In this document: piece after piece, positions 16,571 to 24,581 of the stretch
Layout: the number at the start of each line of letters is the position of its first letter
How positions within the stretch are numbered: position 1 is the first letter of the stretch
Origin: Hyphomicrobium sp.
GTDB lineage: Bacteria > Pseudomonadota > Alphaproteobacteria > Rhizobiales > Hyphomicrobiaceae
Direction of reading: 5' to 3'
DNA: 64,000 nucleotides
Assembly (NCBI RefSeq): GCF_019753045.1
Contig: NZ_JAIELN010000009.1
Coordinates: forward strand, 62,001-126,000
Made by a program: the position numbers and the translations under genes
Notes under the pieces: model-generated
The model's input: the letters and a program-made list of their open reading frames with translations, nothing else
The model's database searches: none
What the model was told of the DNA's origin: nothing

Positions 16571-17882
16571 GCCTGACCTCCCATCGGGATGAGAGATTTG
16601 CGAGCGCCGGACGACTTCGCATTGCTTTTCTCCATGCGCCGGATGGAAACGTGCATCCAGACGAAGAGAGAGAGGCGACGATTACGAACAGCAGCATGAA
16701 GCAGCTCGTCCAGAGTCCAGTCACCTGATTGAGGAAGCCGAACGCGATCGGCAGAACAAAGCCCCCCAAACCGCCGATCATGCCGACGAGACCACCGACG
16801 GAACCGACGTTGTCCGGGTAGTACGTCGCGACGTGCTTATAGACGGCGGCTTTGCCGATGCTCATGAAGAAGCCGAGCACAAATGCAACGCCGACGAACA
16901 CCAGTGGGCTGATTTCGAAATGCCGGGCGATCGGGCCGTTCGTTCCGTGCATTACGTAATCGGTTGGCGGCAACGACAGGGCGAGCGTCGCGATGGCGGA
17001 GACACCGAAACACCAATACATGACGGTGCGTGCGCCGATACGATCCGACAGGACGCCTCCATAGGCGCGAAAGATACTTGCCGGAATTGAATAGGCGGCA
17101 GCGATCATGCCGGCCGTTTCGATGTCGAAACCGTAGACGCCGATCAGATACCGCGGCAGCCACAGCGCAAGCGCAACGAAGGCGCCGAACGTGAAAAAAT
17201 AGTAGAGAGAAAAGCGCCAGACGCGAATGTCCTTCAGCGGCGCGAGTTCCAGTGCATAAGCCTTGGGCGCGTCGCCAGTGCGGCGGCGCTCGACGATGAC
17301 CGGATCATCGGTCGTCGTGAACCAAAAGATGATCGCCATGACCGCCAACACGGCGGCCCAGATCAGCGCGACGGCGTGCCATCCCCATGCGACGAGCGCG
17401 AACGGCGCGACAAATTTCGTGACGGCAGCACCAACGTTCCCTGCTCCGAAAATGCCGAGGACGGTGCCTTGCTGTGCTTTCTGATAGAACCGCGAAACAT
17501 AGGCGATGCCGACGGCAAACGAGCCGCCCGCCAATCCGACGCCGAGCGCCGCTAGCAGCATCTCAGGATAGGTCTGAGCAAAGACGAGAAGCGCCGTGGC
17601 AACGCTCGCTGCCAGCATGTTGAGCGTAAAGACCATCCGGCCGCCGTAGCGATCCGTCCAGATTCCGAGGAAAACGCGAGCGAGGGAGCCTGTTAAAATC
17701 GGCGTTCCCGCAAGCAGACCGAACTCGGTTTCGCTCAAGCCAAGCTGCGCCTTGATGCGAATGCCGATGATCGCAAAGATCGTCCAGACCGCGAAACAGA
17801 CTGTGAAGGCAACGGTCGACACCCAAAGGGCGCGCCCCTCGGCTGTGGACACCGTCAAGACGGAATTTTTCTGTGTGCGCAT
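16567..17882 (-). CDS. narK: NarK/NasA-type MFS nitrate transporter with apparent frameshift
   Basis: Inner-membrane nitrate (or nitrate/nitrite) transporter. About 12 hydrophobic segments are visible, with NarK signatures such as Gly-Ile-Trp-Thr-Asp-Arg-Tyr-Gly-Gly-Arg and two Gly-rich stretches (Gly-Ile-Phe-Gly-Ala-Gly-Asn-Val-Gly; Val-Gly-Gly-Leu-Val-Gly-Met-Ile-Gly-Gly). ATG 17882 has GGGAG 7 nt upstream. Near the C-terminus the literal frame leaves the family sequence at an alternating AG tract (five units on the plus strand, 16665-16674) and runs on into nirB to 16338. Removing one dinucleotide restores Leu-Phe-Val-Trp-Met-His-Val-Ser-Ile-Arg-Arg-Met-Glu, and the gene then ends at 16567 with TGA overlapping the nirB ATG. 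The coordinates given are for this repaired 437-aa gene. Whether the shift is real or a sequencing error cannot be told here. Confidence 0.85.
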
Positions 17883-17911
17883 GAATTGCTCCCGGTCGTA
17901 GTTCGGAAAAC

Positions 17912-17977
17912 AAAAAAGCTGCCGGCCAAGCGCTCGCACCCGTCGAAACTGGGAGAGAATGCTTGATCGGCAGCTTT
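17912..17977 (-). terminator. Leader attenuator terminator of the nas operon
   Basis: Read on the minus strand, a 10-bp GC-rich arm (AAAGCTGCCG / CGGCAGCTTT) extended by a 4-bp outer-loop helix (AAGC / GCTT) is followed by six Ts. It lies 30 nt before the narK start, inside the leader, so it must be bypassed for the operon to be expressed. Its 5' arm overlaps the second hexaloop hairpin upstream, so the two structures exclude each other. Confidence 0.8.
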
Positions 17978-18003
17978 GCCTGGAGCGCCCGCCATTGGAC
18001 GCT
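17969..18003 (-). promoter_or_regulatory. ANTAR-type two-hairpin antiterminator in nas leader
   Basis: On the minus strand, hairpin P1 (17984-18003) has a 7-bp stem (AGCGTCC / GGGCGCT, one G-U pair) closing the hexaloop AATGGC. After a 3-nt linker, hairpin P2 (17969-17980) has a short GGC/GCC stem closing AAAGCT. Both loops have A at position 1 and G at position 4, the hallmark of RNA targets of ANTAR proteins. P2 uses the bases of the terminator's 5' arm. NasT, encoded upstream, has an ANTAR domain, so NasT binding should block termination. The P2 stem is short, so that part is less certain. Confidence 0.75.
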
Positions 18004-18011
18004 GATGAATT

Positions 18012-18039
18012 CCTAAGAGCGGGAATTCCGCAGCTTAGG
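18012..18039 (-). other. Additional leader hairpin upstream of the ANTAR motif
   Basis: CCTAAG / CTTAGG arms enclose an inner GCGG / CCGC stem with a small AATTC loop. There is no T run, so it is not a terminator. It sits directly upstream of the P1 hairpin and may be the 3' end structure of the nasS transcript or part of the nas leader. Confidence 0.4.
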
Positions 18040-18137
18040 CGAGTTGCAAACCTTCAACTCGGTTCATGAAACTAGGCATACTGGCGTCGGGAGATGCTTC
18101 GCAAGTCCAAACATTCAGCAGTTTAGCGCAGCGTCAG

Positions 18138-18152
18138 TGCAAATTTTGTGCA
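18138..18152. promoter_or_regulatory. TGCA-N7-TGCA palindrome upstream of nas leader
   Basis: The TGCA elements recur at 11-nt spacing (TGCAAATTTTGTGCA). This resembles an NtrC site, but the spacing is two bases shorter than the classical TGCACC-N5-GGTGCA pattern. It lies about 255 nt upstream of narK. Confidence 0.3.
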
Positions 18153-18180
18153 GCGCACGGTTTGACGCAGATCGCGATGC

Positions 18181-19410
18181 TCACTGCTTCTGGCTCGCGA
18201 TATAGGCGTCGAGCTTGTCGGGATCGAACAGGCCACCATCGAAGAATCCGTCGGGTCCAAGAACGAGGCTTGCGCCGGATGAGCCAACTGGAGTTGCAGC
18301 CGTCAACGCACCTTCGACCTTTGCATTTGCAACGGGAAGCGCGATGCCCAAGGGCTTCAACGCAGCACGATAAATGTCAGGCCGATATGTTTCGCGCGCG
18401 ATTTGCGCATTTTCGGCCGTATGCTGAACCTGCCCCCAACGGACCATCTGCGAATAGAACCAGAGCGCGTGGCTCTTCCACGGAAAGGTCGCGGCCTTCG
18501 CGAACGGCACGAAGAAATCAGAAACGGCGACGGTGCGCTCCCCGCCGATTGGCAACTGGCCGCGAAGCGCCGGCAACATCCATCCCTCCGGCTGACCAAC
18601 ATACAGTTTCTCGGCTAGGATCCGCGTAAGGTCGTCATGATTCCGCGCATCTCCGCACCATTTGGCGGCATTGCTAAGCGCTCGCAACAATGCGGATAGT
18701 GCTTCTGGATTTTCCTGTGCCCAGAGCGCACCCACACCGAGAACCTTCTCGGGACTCGATCGCCATATCGCGGCTTTTATGGTCGCGATGTGCCCGCGGC
18801 CAAGAAGAGCGGCGGCGGTGTTCCAAGGCTCACCAACGCAATAGCCATCGATGGTTCCACTCGCCAATGCGTCGACCATCAGCGGCGGCGGAACGATGAC
18901 GATCTCGATATCGCGCGAGGGATCAATACCGCAGGCGGCCAGCCAATAGCGAAGCTCATAGTTGTGACCCGAGTACGGATGGACAACGGCGAAGCGCAAC
19001 ACTGCCTTGCGTTCCGCTACGCGTTCGGAAACGACCTTTTTCAAGGCGTGTCCCGCCATCGAGGGGTCGAAGTTCGCTTCTGCTCCATACGCCGACATCG
19101 CGGCCCAAACCGTGTTCGAAACTGTGACAGCGTTTCCGCCTAGGCCAAGCGCCATCGGAACGATCGTCGGAACGGCAAGTGGCGTCAGGCCAAGATTGCA
19201 GGCAATCGGCATTGGCGCTAGCATGTGCGCGACCTGGAAGTGTCCAACGGCCAAGCGATCACGGATATTGGCCCATGACATCTCGCGTACGAGCGTAAGG
19301 TCGATGCCCTCGGCCTCGGCGAACCCCATCTCCTTCGCCGTGACGAGTACCGCACTGTCCATGAGCGGCATGAAACCCGCGGTGATCTGGTGTGTCTTAG
19401 CCAACTTCAC
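18181..19410 (-). CDS. nasS: NasS nitrate/nitrite sensor (NrtA/CmpA-like)
   Basis: A cytoplasmic relative of the periplasmic nitrate-binding protein NrtA. It starts directly with the ligand-binding fold (Gly-Phe-Met-Pro-Leu-Met-Asp-Ser-Ala) and has no signal peptide or Tat motif. Known role in this family: without nitrate, NasS binds and holds NasT; nitrate or nitrite binding frees NasT. It overlaps nasT by 4 nt (ATGA), and no ABC permease or ATPase genes follow, which supports sensor rather than transporter function. Seen also: Val-Ile-Val-Pro-Pro-Pro-Leu-Met-Val-Asp-Ala-Leu and Gly-Tyr-Cys-Val-Gly-Glu-Pro-Trp-Asn, typical of the family. 409 aa. Confidence 0.9.
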   Translation of the reverse strand: MKLAKTHQITAGFMPLMDSAVLVTAKEMGFAEAEGIDLTLVREMSWANIRDRLAVGHFQVAHMLAPMPIACNLGLTPLAVPTIVPMALGLGGNAVTVSNTVWAAMSAYGAEANFDPSMAGHALKKVVSERVAERKAVLRFAVVHPYSGHNYELRYWLAACGIDPSRDIEIVIVPPPLMVDALASGTIDGYCVGEPWNTAAALLGRGHIATIKAAIWRSSPEKVLGVGALWAQENPEALSALLRALSNAAKWCGDARNHDDLTRILAEKLYVGQPEGWMLPALRGQLPIGGERTVAVSDFFVPFAKAATFPWKSHALWFYSQMVRWGQVQHTAENAQIARETYRPDIYRAALKPLGIALPVANAKVEGALTAATPVGSSGASLVLGPDGFFDGGLFDPDKLDAYIASQKQ

Positions 19411-20030
19411 TTCTCCTCGTCTGGTGGTGCGAGGAGCCCCGCCGCTGTGATCAGGCTTTCGGCAATTTCCGAAATCTTTCGGTTCTGGCTCATGGCGGTC
19501 TTACGCAACAGCACGTAAGCCTGCTGCTCCGACAACCCACGCGTCGACATCAGGATGCCTTTGGCGCGCTCTACGAGCTTGCGCTTTTCGAGTTCGGACC
19601 GCGCCTCATCGAGCTCTCGCGACATGCGCGAAAAAGCATTGAAACGGCTGATCGCCATGTCGAGAACTGGCTTCACACGCTCTCGCTTGAGGCCGTCGAC
19701 GACATAGGCCGAGACGCCGGCTTCCACGGCCGCCTCGATCGAAGCGCTGTCCGAACGGTCGACGAACATTGCGATCGGGCGCTTCACGGCACGCGAAAGC
19801 TGGAACATGTTCTCGAGCATGTCGCGGTTCGGATTTTCGAGATTGATCATGATGACGTCCGGCTGAACATCCTCAATGCGCCGGGCAATACCGACGACAT
19901 CGTGGACGATCGTCAGGTCATCGTAGCCAGCTTCGCGCAGCCCCGCTTCAATCACGGAAGCACGGAGATGGTTCTCGTCGATGACCAGAATGGAAAGTGG
20001 CTTCTGCACCGCCGGCATATCTTTATCCAT
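19407..20030 (-). CDS. nasT: NasT antiterminator (receiver-like plus ANTAR domain)
   Basis: An RNA-binding antiterminator for nitrate assimilation genes. The N-terminal pseudo-receiver domain (Ile-Leu-Val-Ile-Asp-Glu-Asn then Asp-Val-Ile-Met-Ile-Asn) has Asn instead of the phosphorylatable Asp in its third strand, consistent with control by NasS rather than by phosphorylation. The C-terminal ANTAR domain shows Val-Glu-Arg-Ala-Lys-Gly-Ile-Leu-Met and Ser-Glu-Gln-Gln-Ala-Tyr-Val-Leu-Leu-Arg-Lys. ATG 20030 is chosen; a second Met lies 4 codons later. It is co-transcribed with nasS, upstream of the nas operon that carries the matching RNA target. Confidence 0.9.
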   Translation of the reverse strand: MDKDMPAVQKPLSILVIDENHLRASVIEAGLREAGYDDLTIVHDVVGIARRIEDVQPDVIMINLENPNRDMLENMFQLSRAVKRPIAMFVDRSDSASIEAAVEAGVSAYVVDGLKRERVKPVLDMAISRFNAFSRMSRELDEARSELEKRKLVERAKGILMSTRGLSEQQAYVLLRKTAMSQNRKISEIAESLITAAGLLAPPDEEK

Positions 20031-20111
20031 GTGCGAAACCAATCCGCCTACATTATTTCTGCGGCCGGTCAACTACGCAAAGAAACATGGTTCGGGGTGG
20101 CGCCCGAATTG

Positions 20112-20582
20112 CTATGACCCGTACTCGCGTTCGAACTGCGCGAGCAATTTGCGGAGAGTCGGACGTATGCTTTTCAATTCTTCGAGGTGATTGACGGAAA
20201 GCGCCGCCAGCGTTTTTTCGCCCTTTTCCGTCACGTGAACCTGTATCCGGCGACCGTCGGCCGGATCGGTTTTCCTGAGCACGAGCCCGAGGCTCACCAA
20301 CCGGTCGACGAGCCCGACAGCCGTATGATGCCGAACGAGCAAGCGCTCCGCGATTTGGCGGATGCTGAGCCAATCCGTCTCGGGTGCGCCTTTGATCGCA
20401 AGGAGCGCTTGATGCTGTTGCGGCGTGAGACCCGATTGAGCCGCCGCATCCTCGCTGAAAGCTTGAAACTTGCGAAGCGCATAGCGAAATTCCGCGAGCG
20501 CCTCGTAGTTCGCTTTGGTGACAGCCCTCTGCTTCGCTCTACGCGTCGGAGAAGCACCGGTCTTCGGACGGTGTATATTCAC
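20112..20582 (-). CDS. MarR family transcriptional regulator
   Basis: A winged-helix regulator with the MarR layout: a helical dimerisation N-terminus, the recognition part Leu-Ser-Ile-Arg-Gln-Ile-Ala-Glu-Arg-Leu then His-His-Thr-Ala-Val-Gly-Leu-Val-Asp-Arg-Leu, and the wing Asp-Pro-Ala-Asp-Gly-Arg-Arg. GTG 20582 is preferred because AAGGGG lies 7 nt upstream; the frame is open to ATG 20636, which lacks a good ribosome-binding site. It is divergent from the ClC channel gene, with a palindrome between them that should be its operator. Confidence 0.85.
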   Translation of the reverse strand: MNIHRPKTGASPTRRAKQRAVTKANYEALAEFRYALRKFQAFSEDAAAQSGLTPQQHQALLAIKGAPETDWLSIRQIAERLLVRHHTAVGLVDRLVSLGLVLRKTDPADGRRIQVHVTEKGEKTLAALSVNHLEELKSIRPTLRKLLAQFEREYGS

Positions 20583-20708
20583 TGCCACACCCCTTCTTAT
20601 TTTCCCGCTCGCCCCAACATAGATCGCACATCTCATTGACGACGCGAAGGAGAAGCCTTGCGCGCGGCGCCGCGTCGCTTGTCACAGCCAGAGGCCATAC
20701 TTGCAATT

Positions 20709-20725
20709 ATATCGTTATACGATAT
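20709..20725. promoter_or_regulatory. Palindromic MarR-type operator
   Basis: A 17-bp palindrome, ATATCGT-TAT-ACGATAT, with perfect 7-bp arms, between the divergent MarR and ClC genes. Its size and symmetry fit a MarR dimer. A -35-like TTGCAA starts 8 nt upstream, so binding would cover a rightward promoter. Confidence 0.65.
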
Positions 20726-20779
20726 TTACATCCGCCATTCAGCTTCCTGAGTTGCGGCACCCATCAAGACAAAGATGAA

Positions 20780-22585
20780 ATGAAGCACGTAGAAGTCGAT
20801 CGCACCCTCGGCGATTTTACCACTAGCCCGCGCGTGCTTTTCATCGCTGTCATCGCCGTCTTCATCGCATCGCTCAGCGTTGCCGCTGGCGTCGCTTTGC
20901 TCGCCCTCATTCGCCTATGCACAAATGTCGCTTATTTCGGCGAGTTTTCCTTCGCGCCTCACACGATTGGGCAGAACCCGCTCGGTTGGAGCTCGATCTT
21001 GATCCCTATGACTGGCGCGCTGATCATCGGCTTCATGGCGCGCTACGGCAGCGATAAAATTCGCGGTCACGGAATTCCTGAGGCGCTGGAGGCCATTCTT
21101 TTGGGCCGCTCACGCCTCAGTCCGAAGGTTGCTGTTCTGAAGCCCATTTCGTCGGCGATCTCGATTGGCACCGGCGGCCCGTTCGGCGCCGAAGGACCAA
21201 TCATCATGACCGGCGGCGCGCTTGGCTCGCTCATCGCCCAGATGCTTCCAGTCAGCGACAACGAGCGAAAGACGCTTCTCGTCGCGGGCGCGGCTGCTGG
21301 GATGACAACGGTCTTCGGCACGCCTATTGCGGCCGTAACGCTTGCGGTCGAGCTTCTTCTTTTCGAGTGGGCGCCGCGCAGTTTCATTCCTGTCGTCGTG
21401 GCTGCGGCGGTGGCCGCGGTCGAGCGCACGTATCTCCACATGCCGCCGACTTTGTTTCCCTTCTCCGCTGACGTGCAGGTGTCGATCACGGGATTGTTGG
21501 GCTGGACAGCTGCGGGTGTAATCGCGGGCCTGCTCTCAGGATGCCTTACGAAGCTCGTCTACACGACAGAAGATTTATTCTCCAAACTGCCAATCCACTG
21601 GATGTGGTGGCCGATGATCGGTGGGCTATTTGTCGGCCTCGGCGGCATTATCGACCCGCGCGCCCTGAGTGTCGGCTACGATAACATCGAACATCTTCTC
21701 AAAGGCGATCTCACCGCCATCAGCGCCCTGTCGCTGATGCTCGTCAAAATGGCCATTTGGGGTATTGCGCTCGGCTCCGGCACGTCCGGTGGAGTCCTTG
21801 CGCCGCTGCTCATTATTGGTGGCGCCACAGGTATGGTTCTGACAGCCGTCATGCCCACGGCGAGCGCGGGCTTTTGGCCATTTCTGGTCATGGCGGCGAC
21901 AATGAGCGGAACGATGCGCGTTCCGCTCACTGCAACGTTCTTTGCAGTCGAACTGACTGGCGCAATGAACTGCTTCCTGCCTGCCATGGCTGCCTGCGTT
22001 GCAGCCTACTGCGTCGCGATCCTCACGACGCGCCGCTCCATCTTGACGGAACGGCTGGCACGGCGGGGACACCATATTGTTTGCGAATATCACGTTAGCC
22101 CGTTTGCCATGACTCGCGTCGCGGACGTGATGACCCAAAGCGTTCAGATGGTGCCGGGCTCAATGACATTGCGCGAGGCCGCGGCACTCCTGGTCGATCC
22201 GTCAACGACACATCCCACATTTCCGGTTGTCGACAGACAAATGTGCGTACTCGGAACAATCGATCCCCCAGCGATCATCCGTTGGCGCCGTCAAGGACGT
22301 TCGCGCACGGTCACACTTGCTCAGCTTCTCGATGGAACCAAGCCAACGATCGCGCATCCCGACGAGCATCTAAGCGTTGTCGTCGAGCGAATGAACTCCG
22401 CGAACGTCGCCCATCTGTCGGTTGTCGACAAACAAGATGGCCGACTTGTCGGGTACGTTTCCTGGAAGGACTTGATCGGCTCTCAAGCAAGTACACACGG
22501 CGAACGCCGAACGGCTTTCTTTGGGCTGGGCAAACTTGAAACGCGCGAAGAAAAATTAAGCGCTGGCGTCCGCAAGCCCTTTTGA
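20780..22585 (+). CDS. ClC-type chloride channel/antiporter with CBS pair
   Basis: A membrane Cl- channel or Cl-/H+ antiporter. Signatures: Gly-His-Gly-Ile-Pro-Glu (helix D, usually GSGIP), Gly-Ala-Glu-Gly-Pro with the gating glutamate (helix F), and Gly-Thr-Ser-Gly-Gly-Val-Leu-Ala-Pro (helix N filter region). About residues 440-570 form two CBS domains, beginning at Val-Ala-Asp-Val-Met-Thr-Gln, which in ClC proteins bind adenine nucleotides. ATG 20780 fits the family start; the frame is open upstream but reads through the operator. Total 601 aa. Divergent from a MarR regulator that probably represses it. Confidence 0.9.
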   Translation: MKHVEVDRTLGDFTTSPRVLFIAVIAVFIASLSVAAGVALLALIRLCTNVAYFGEFSFAPHTIGQNPLGWSSILIPMTGALIIGFMARYGSDKIRGHGIPEALEAILLGRSRLSPKVAVLKPISSAISIGTGGPFGAEGPIIMTGGALGSLIAQMLPVSDNERKTLLVAGAAAGMTTVFGTPIAAVTLAVELLLFEWAPRSFIPVVVAAAVAAVERTYLHMPPTLFPFSADVQVSITGLLGWTAAGVIAGLLSGCLTKLVYTTEDLFSKLPIHWMWWPMIGGLFVGLGGIIDPRALSVGYDNIEHLLKGDLTAISALSLMLVKMAIWGIALGSGTSGGVLAPLLIIGGATGMVLTAVMPTASAGFWPFLVMAATMSGTMRVPLTATFFAVELTGAMNCFLPAMAACVAAYCVAILTTRRSILTERLARRGHHIVCEYHVSPFAMTRVADVMTQSVQMVPGSMTLREAAALLVDPSTTHPTFPVVDRQMCVLGTIDPPAIIRWRRQGRSRTVTLAQLLDGTKPTIAHPDEHLSVVVERMNSANVAHLSVVDKQDGRLVGYVSWKDLIGSQASTHGERRTAFFGLGKLETREEKLSAGVRKPF

Positions 22586-22799
22586 TACGACGCGCCTATT
22601 CGAGCGTCCTTGGCGTCCGCTTTCTCCGGCGTGCTGGTCAATGTCGGACGCAAACTCGGCCTCTATCAGGCGACGGCCGACCTCGGCACTCCGCCTCGAC
22701 AGCGCTTGCCGAGGCCACAGGCATTCGCGAGCGAAGCAAACCTACGCGCTACACCGGCGATGGTGCTGGCGTTCGAGCGGACACTGATCGAAGGCGGGT

Positions 22800-22884
22800 T
22801 GGTGGAGAGAGCTGGATTCGAACCAGCGTAGGCGAAGCCAACGGATTTACAGTCCGTCCCCTTTAGCCACTCGGGCATCTCTCC
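22800..22884 (-). tRNA. tRNA-Tyr (GUA)
   Basis: The minus strand folds as a class II tRNA: acceptor GGAGAGA / TCTCTCC, anticodon stem ACGGA / TCCGT with loop CTGTAAA (anticodon GTA), a long variable arm, the T-loop GGTTCGAATCC, discriminator A and an encoded CCA. Confidence 0.97.
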
Positions 22885-22911
22885 CCAGGCCGTTATTTCG
22901 CGGCCGTAGAA

Positions 22912-23928
22912 ATGAAAGTGCCCTGCCAACCGGGCAGGGCCTCCGCCCGCGTTATCTTCACGGGGGCCTTTCATGTCAATCGGAAAAGCGGCAATGTGCG
23001 CTTCGGCCCCCATCCCGTTGCCGAACAGGGTATCCTGAGCGGGCTGATAGCGATTAATTTTTCGAGGCAAGCCCTGCAGAAACCACGATTCAACAAGCCG
23101 TGGCGCGATAAGAAGCGCTCGAGCGACTTTTCATCTCGCCCCGGCGGACGCCCCGGAAACGACCGGAGAAACGACCGAGGGCCCACTCGCGGCCACTCTG
23201 AGAGCGAGGACGGCCCGATTCGGCTGTTCGGGCTCCACGCGGTCGAAGCCGCGCTGAAGAACCCGGCCCGCAAGGTCCTGCGCGCGCTTTTGACCGAAAA
23301 CGCCGAACGCCGCCTCCTAGAGGCCGTCGGCACGATCAAACTGCCGATTGAGCGTGTCTCGCCCCGTGACCTCGATAAGCTTCTGGGCGCCGATACGGTC
23401 CACCAGGGGGCCGCCATCGACGTCGAGCCCCTGCCCGAACCCGACTGGCACGATCTCGCCGAAGCCGCGGGCGGACGCCCCCTCATCGTTCTCGATCAGG
23501 TGACGGACCCGCACAACGTCGGCGCAATCTTGAGATCGTCGGCTGTCTTCGGTGCCAGCGGCCTCGTCATGACCCGCCGGCACAGCCCTCCCCTCAATGG
23601 CGTGCTCGCCAAGTCCGCGTCCGGCGCCCTCGAACTCGTTCCCGTCGCCCTCGTCGCCAATCTCTCGCAGGCTCTCGCCGAGCTGAAGGAGGCCGGCTTC
23701 GCGGTCATCGGCCTGGACAGCGGCGGCGAGCAAAGCATCGAGACCCTCGACTGGTCACAGCCGACAGCGCTGGTAATGGGGTCTGAAGGCAAGGGGCTGC
23801 GCGAGTTGACCCGCAAGACCTGCGACAGCCTTGCCCACATCACGACCGACGACACGCTCGCAAGCCTCAACGTCTCGAACGCGGCCGCGATCGCACTTCA
23901 CACCGCACTGCTCGCCCGGAAAAAGTGA
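22912..23928 (+). CDS. rlmB: TrmH/SpoU family 23S rRNA 2'-O-methyltransferase, RlmB type
   Basis: SAM-dependent RNA 2'-O-ribose methyltransferase with the SPOUT knot. An N-terminal substrate-binding domain (Leu-Phe-Gly-Leu-His-Ala-Val-Glu-Ala-Ala-Leu) is followed by the catalytic domain with Leu-Asp-Gln-Val-Thr-Asp-Pro-His-Asn-Val-Gly-Ala (motif 1), Met-Gly-Ser-Glu-Gly-Lys-Gly (motif 2) and Leu-Asn-Val-Ser-Asn-Ala-Ala (motif 3). The first 54 codons after ATG 22912 look non-conserved and run from near the tRNA gene. Homologues usually begin near the Arg-Phe-Asn-Lys-Pro-Trp segment, just after a CTG at 23074 that has GAGG 6 nt upstream, so a non-ATG start is possible. A strong terminator follows. 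Confidence 0.9.
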   Translation: MKVPCQPGRASARVIFTGAFHVNRKSGNVRFGPHPVAEQGILSGLIAINFSRQALQKPRFNKPWRDKKRSSDFSSRPGGRPGNDRRNDRGPTRGHSESEDGPIRLFGLHAVEAALKNPARKVLRALLTENAERRLLEAVGTIKLPIERVSPRDLDKLLGADTVHQGAAIDVEPLPEPDWHDLAEAAGGRPLIVLDQVTDPHNVGAILRSSAVFGASGLVMTRRHSPPLNGVLAKSASGALELVPVALVANLSQALAELKEAGFAVIGLDSGGEQSIETLDWSQPTALVMGSEGKGLRELTRKTCDSLAHITTDDTLASLNVSNAAAIALHTALLARKK

Positions 23929-23945
23929 AGGCTCAAAAACGAAAA

Positions 23946-23977
23946 CGGCCGGCGCGTTCCCGCGCCAGCCGGATTTT
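23946..23977 (+). terminator. Rho-independent terminator after rlmB
   Basis: A GC-rich hairpin (GGCGCG / CGCGCC core, extended outward with two bulges) is followed by ATTTT; A-rich sequence on the other side would let it also serve the convergent minus-strand gene. Confidence 0.75.
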
Positions 23978-23996
23978 CCGTATCGGGCGATATCAA

Positions 23997-24329
23997 TTAA
24001 TCGCAGATAAGCGGACGCTCGCAGAAGTACCGTCCGCCGCGGCAGACCGTATCGCCGAATTCGTTTTCAAAGCACCGGCGACCGGACCAGCGGCACTCCC
24101 GGGGGCCGCGGTAGCAGCCGCCATCGTCATAGCGGGAATAGTAGCGCGGGCGGTCGTAGTCATGGGCAGCAGCCGCACCCAGGATGCCAAGACCAATGAT
24201 GCCCGCCGCAACACCGACACCAACGCCGACACCGCGGCCGTGCCGAGCCTGCGCCTCTGGAGCGACGGCCAACATCATTGAAAACGCAACCGCGAGCGCC
24301 ATCATCGCGTTGCCAAATCGCTTCATCAT
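23997..24329 (-). CDS. Small secreted Cys/Arg-rich protein
   Basis: A 110-aa protein with a clear signal peptide (Met-rich hydrophobic core, cleavage likely after Ala-Gln-Ala), then an alternating Gly-Val segment that may be a short membrane-like hydrophobic stretch, then a Tyr/Arg-rich tail with five Cys in the last 40 residues. ATG 24329 is decided by GAGGGGG 9 nt upstream. No known enzyme motif. Convergent with rlmB, sharing its terminator. Confidence 0.65.
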   Translation of the reverse strand: MMKRFGNAMMALAVAFSMMLAVAPEAQARHGRGVGVGVGVAAGIIGLGILGAAAAHDYDRPRYYSRYDDGGCYRGPRECRWSGRRCFENEFGDTVCRGGRYFCERPLICD

Positions 24330-24515
24330 GGGTTGTATCCCCCTCACCAAATTACTCGTACGCCTGCATGTCCCGCTAGCGAGGGGATATTCTCAACAAA
24401 CCTATGAACATGTCCTGAACGACCAAAACAGATGCTCGACACGAGCATGGCTCCTGGCGTTCGCGGTAAATCAAAGAGCGCGTTACGTCACAAAATAAGA
24501 ATCCGGACACGCGCC

Positions 24516-24550
24516 CAAACAAGAACGCCCGGTCCGAGGCCGGACCGGGC
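24516..24550 (-). terminator. Rho-independent terminator
   Basis: A perfect 10-bp stem (GCCCGGTCCG / CGGACCGGGC) with a 4-nt loop, followed on the minus strand by GTTCTTGTTT. It ends the next minus-strand gene. Confidence 0.8.
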
Positions 24551-24581
24551 GCTGCAAGATAAAAAGACTATGCGAGCCGAA

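Noticed and set aside
18090-18115. Sigma-54 promoter candidate upstream of the nas leader
   Set aside because: The GG and GC elements (TGGACTTGCGAAGC) are one base too close for the -24/-12 pattern.
18181-19410. Assignment as periplasmic nitrate-binding protein NrtA of an ABC importer
   Set aside because: No signal peptide, no permease or ATPase genes, and a 4-nt overlap with nasT; NasS fits better.
22582-22866. Plus-strand frame of 94 codons across tRNA-Tyr
   Set aside because: It reads through the complement of a well-folded tRNA and has no ribosome-binding site.
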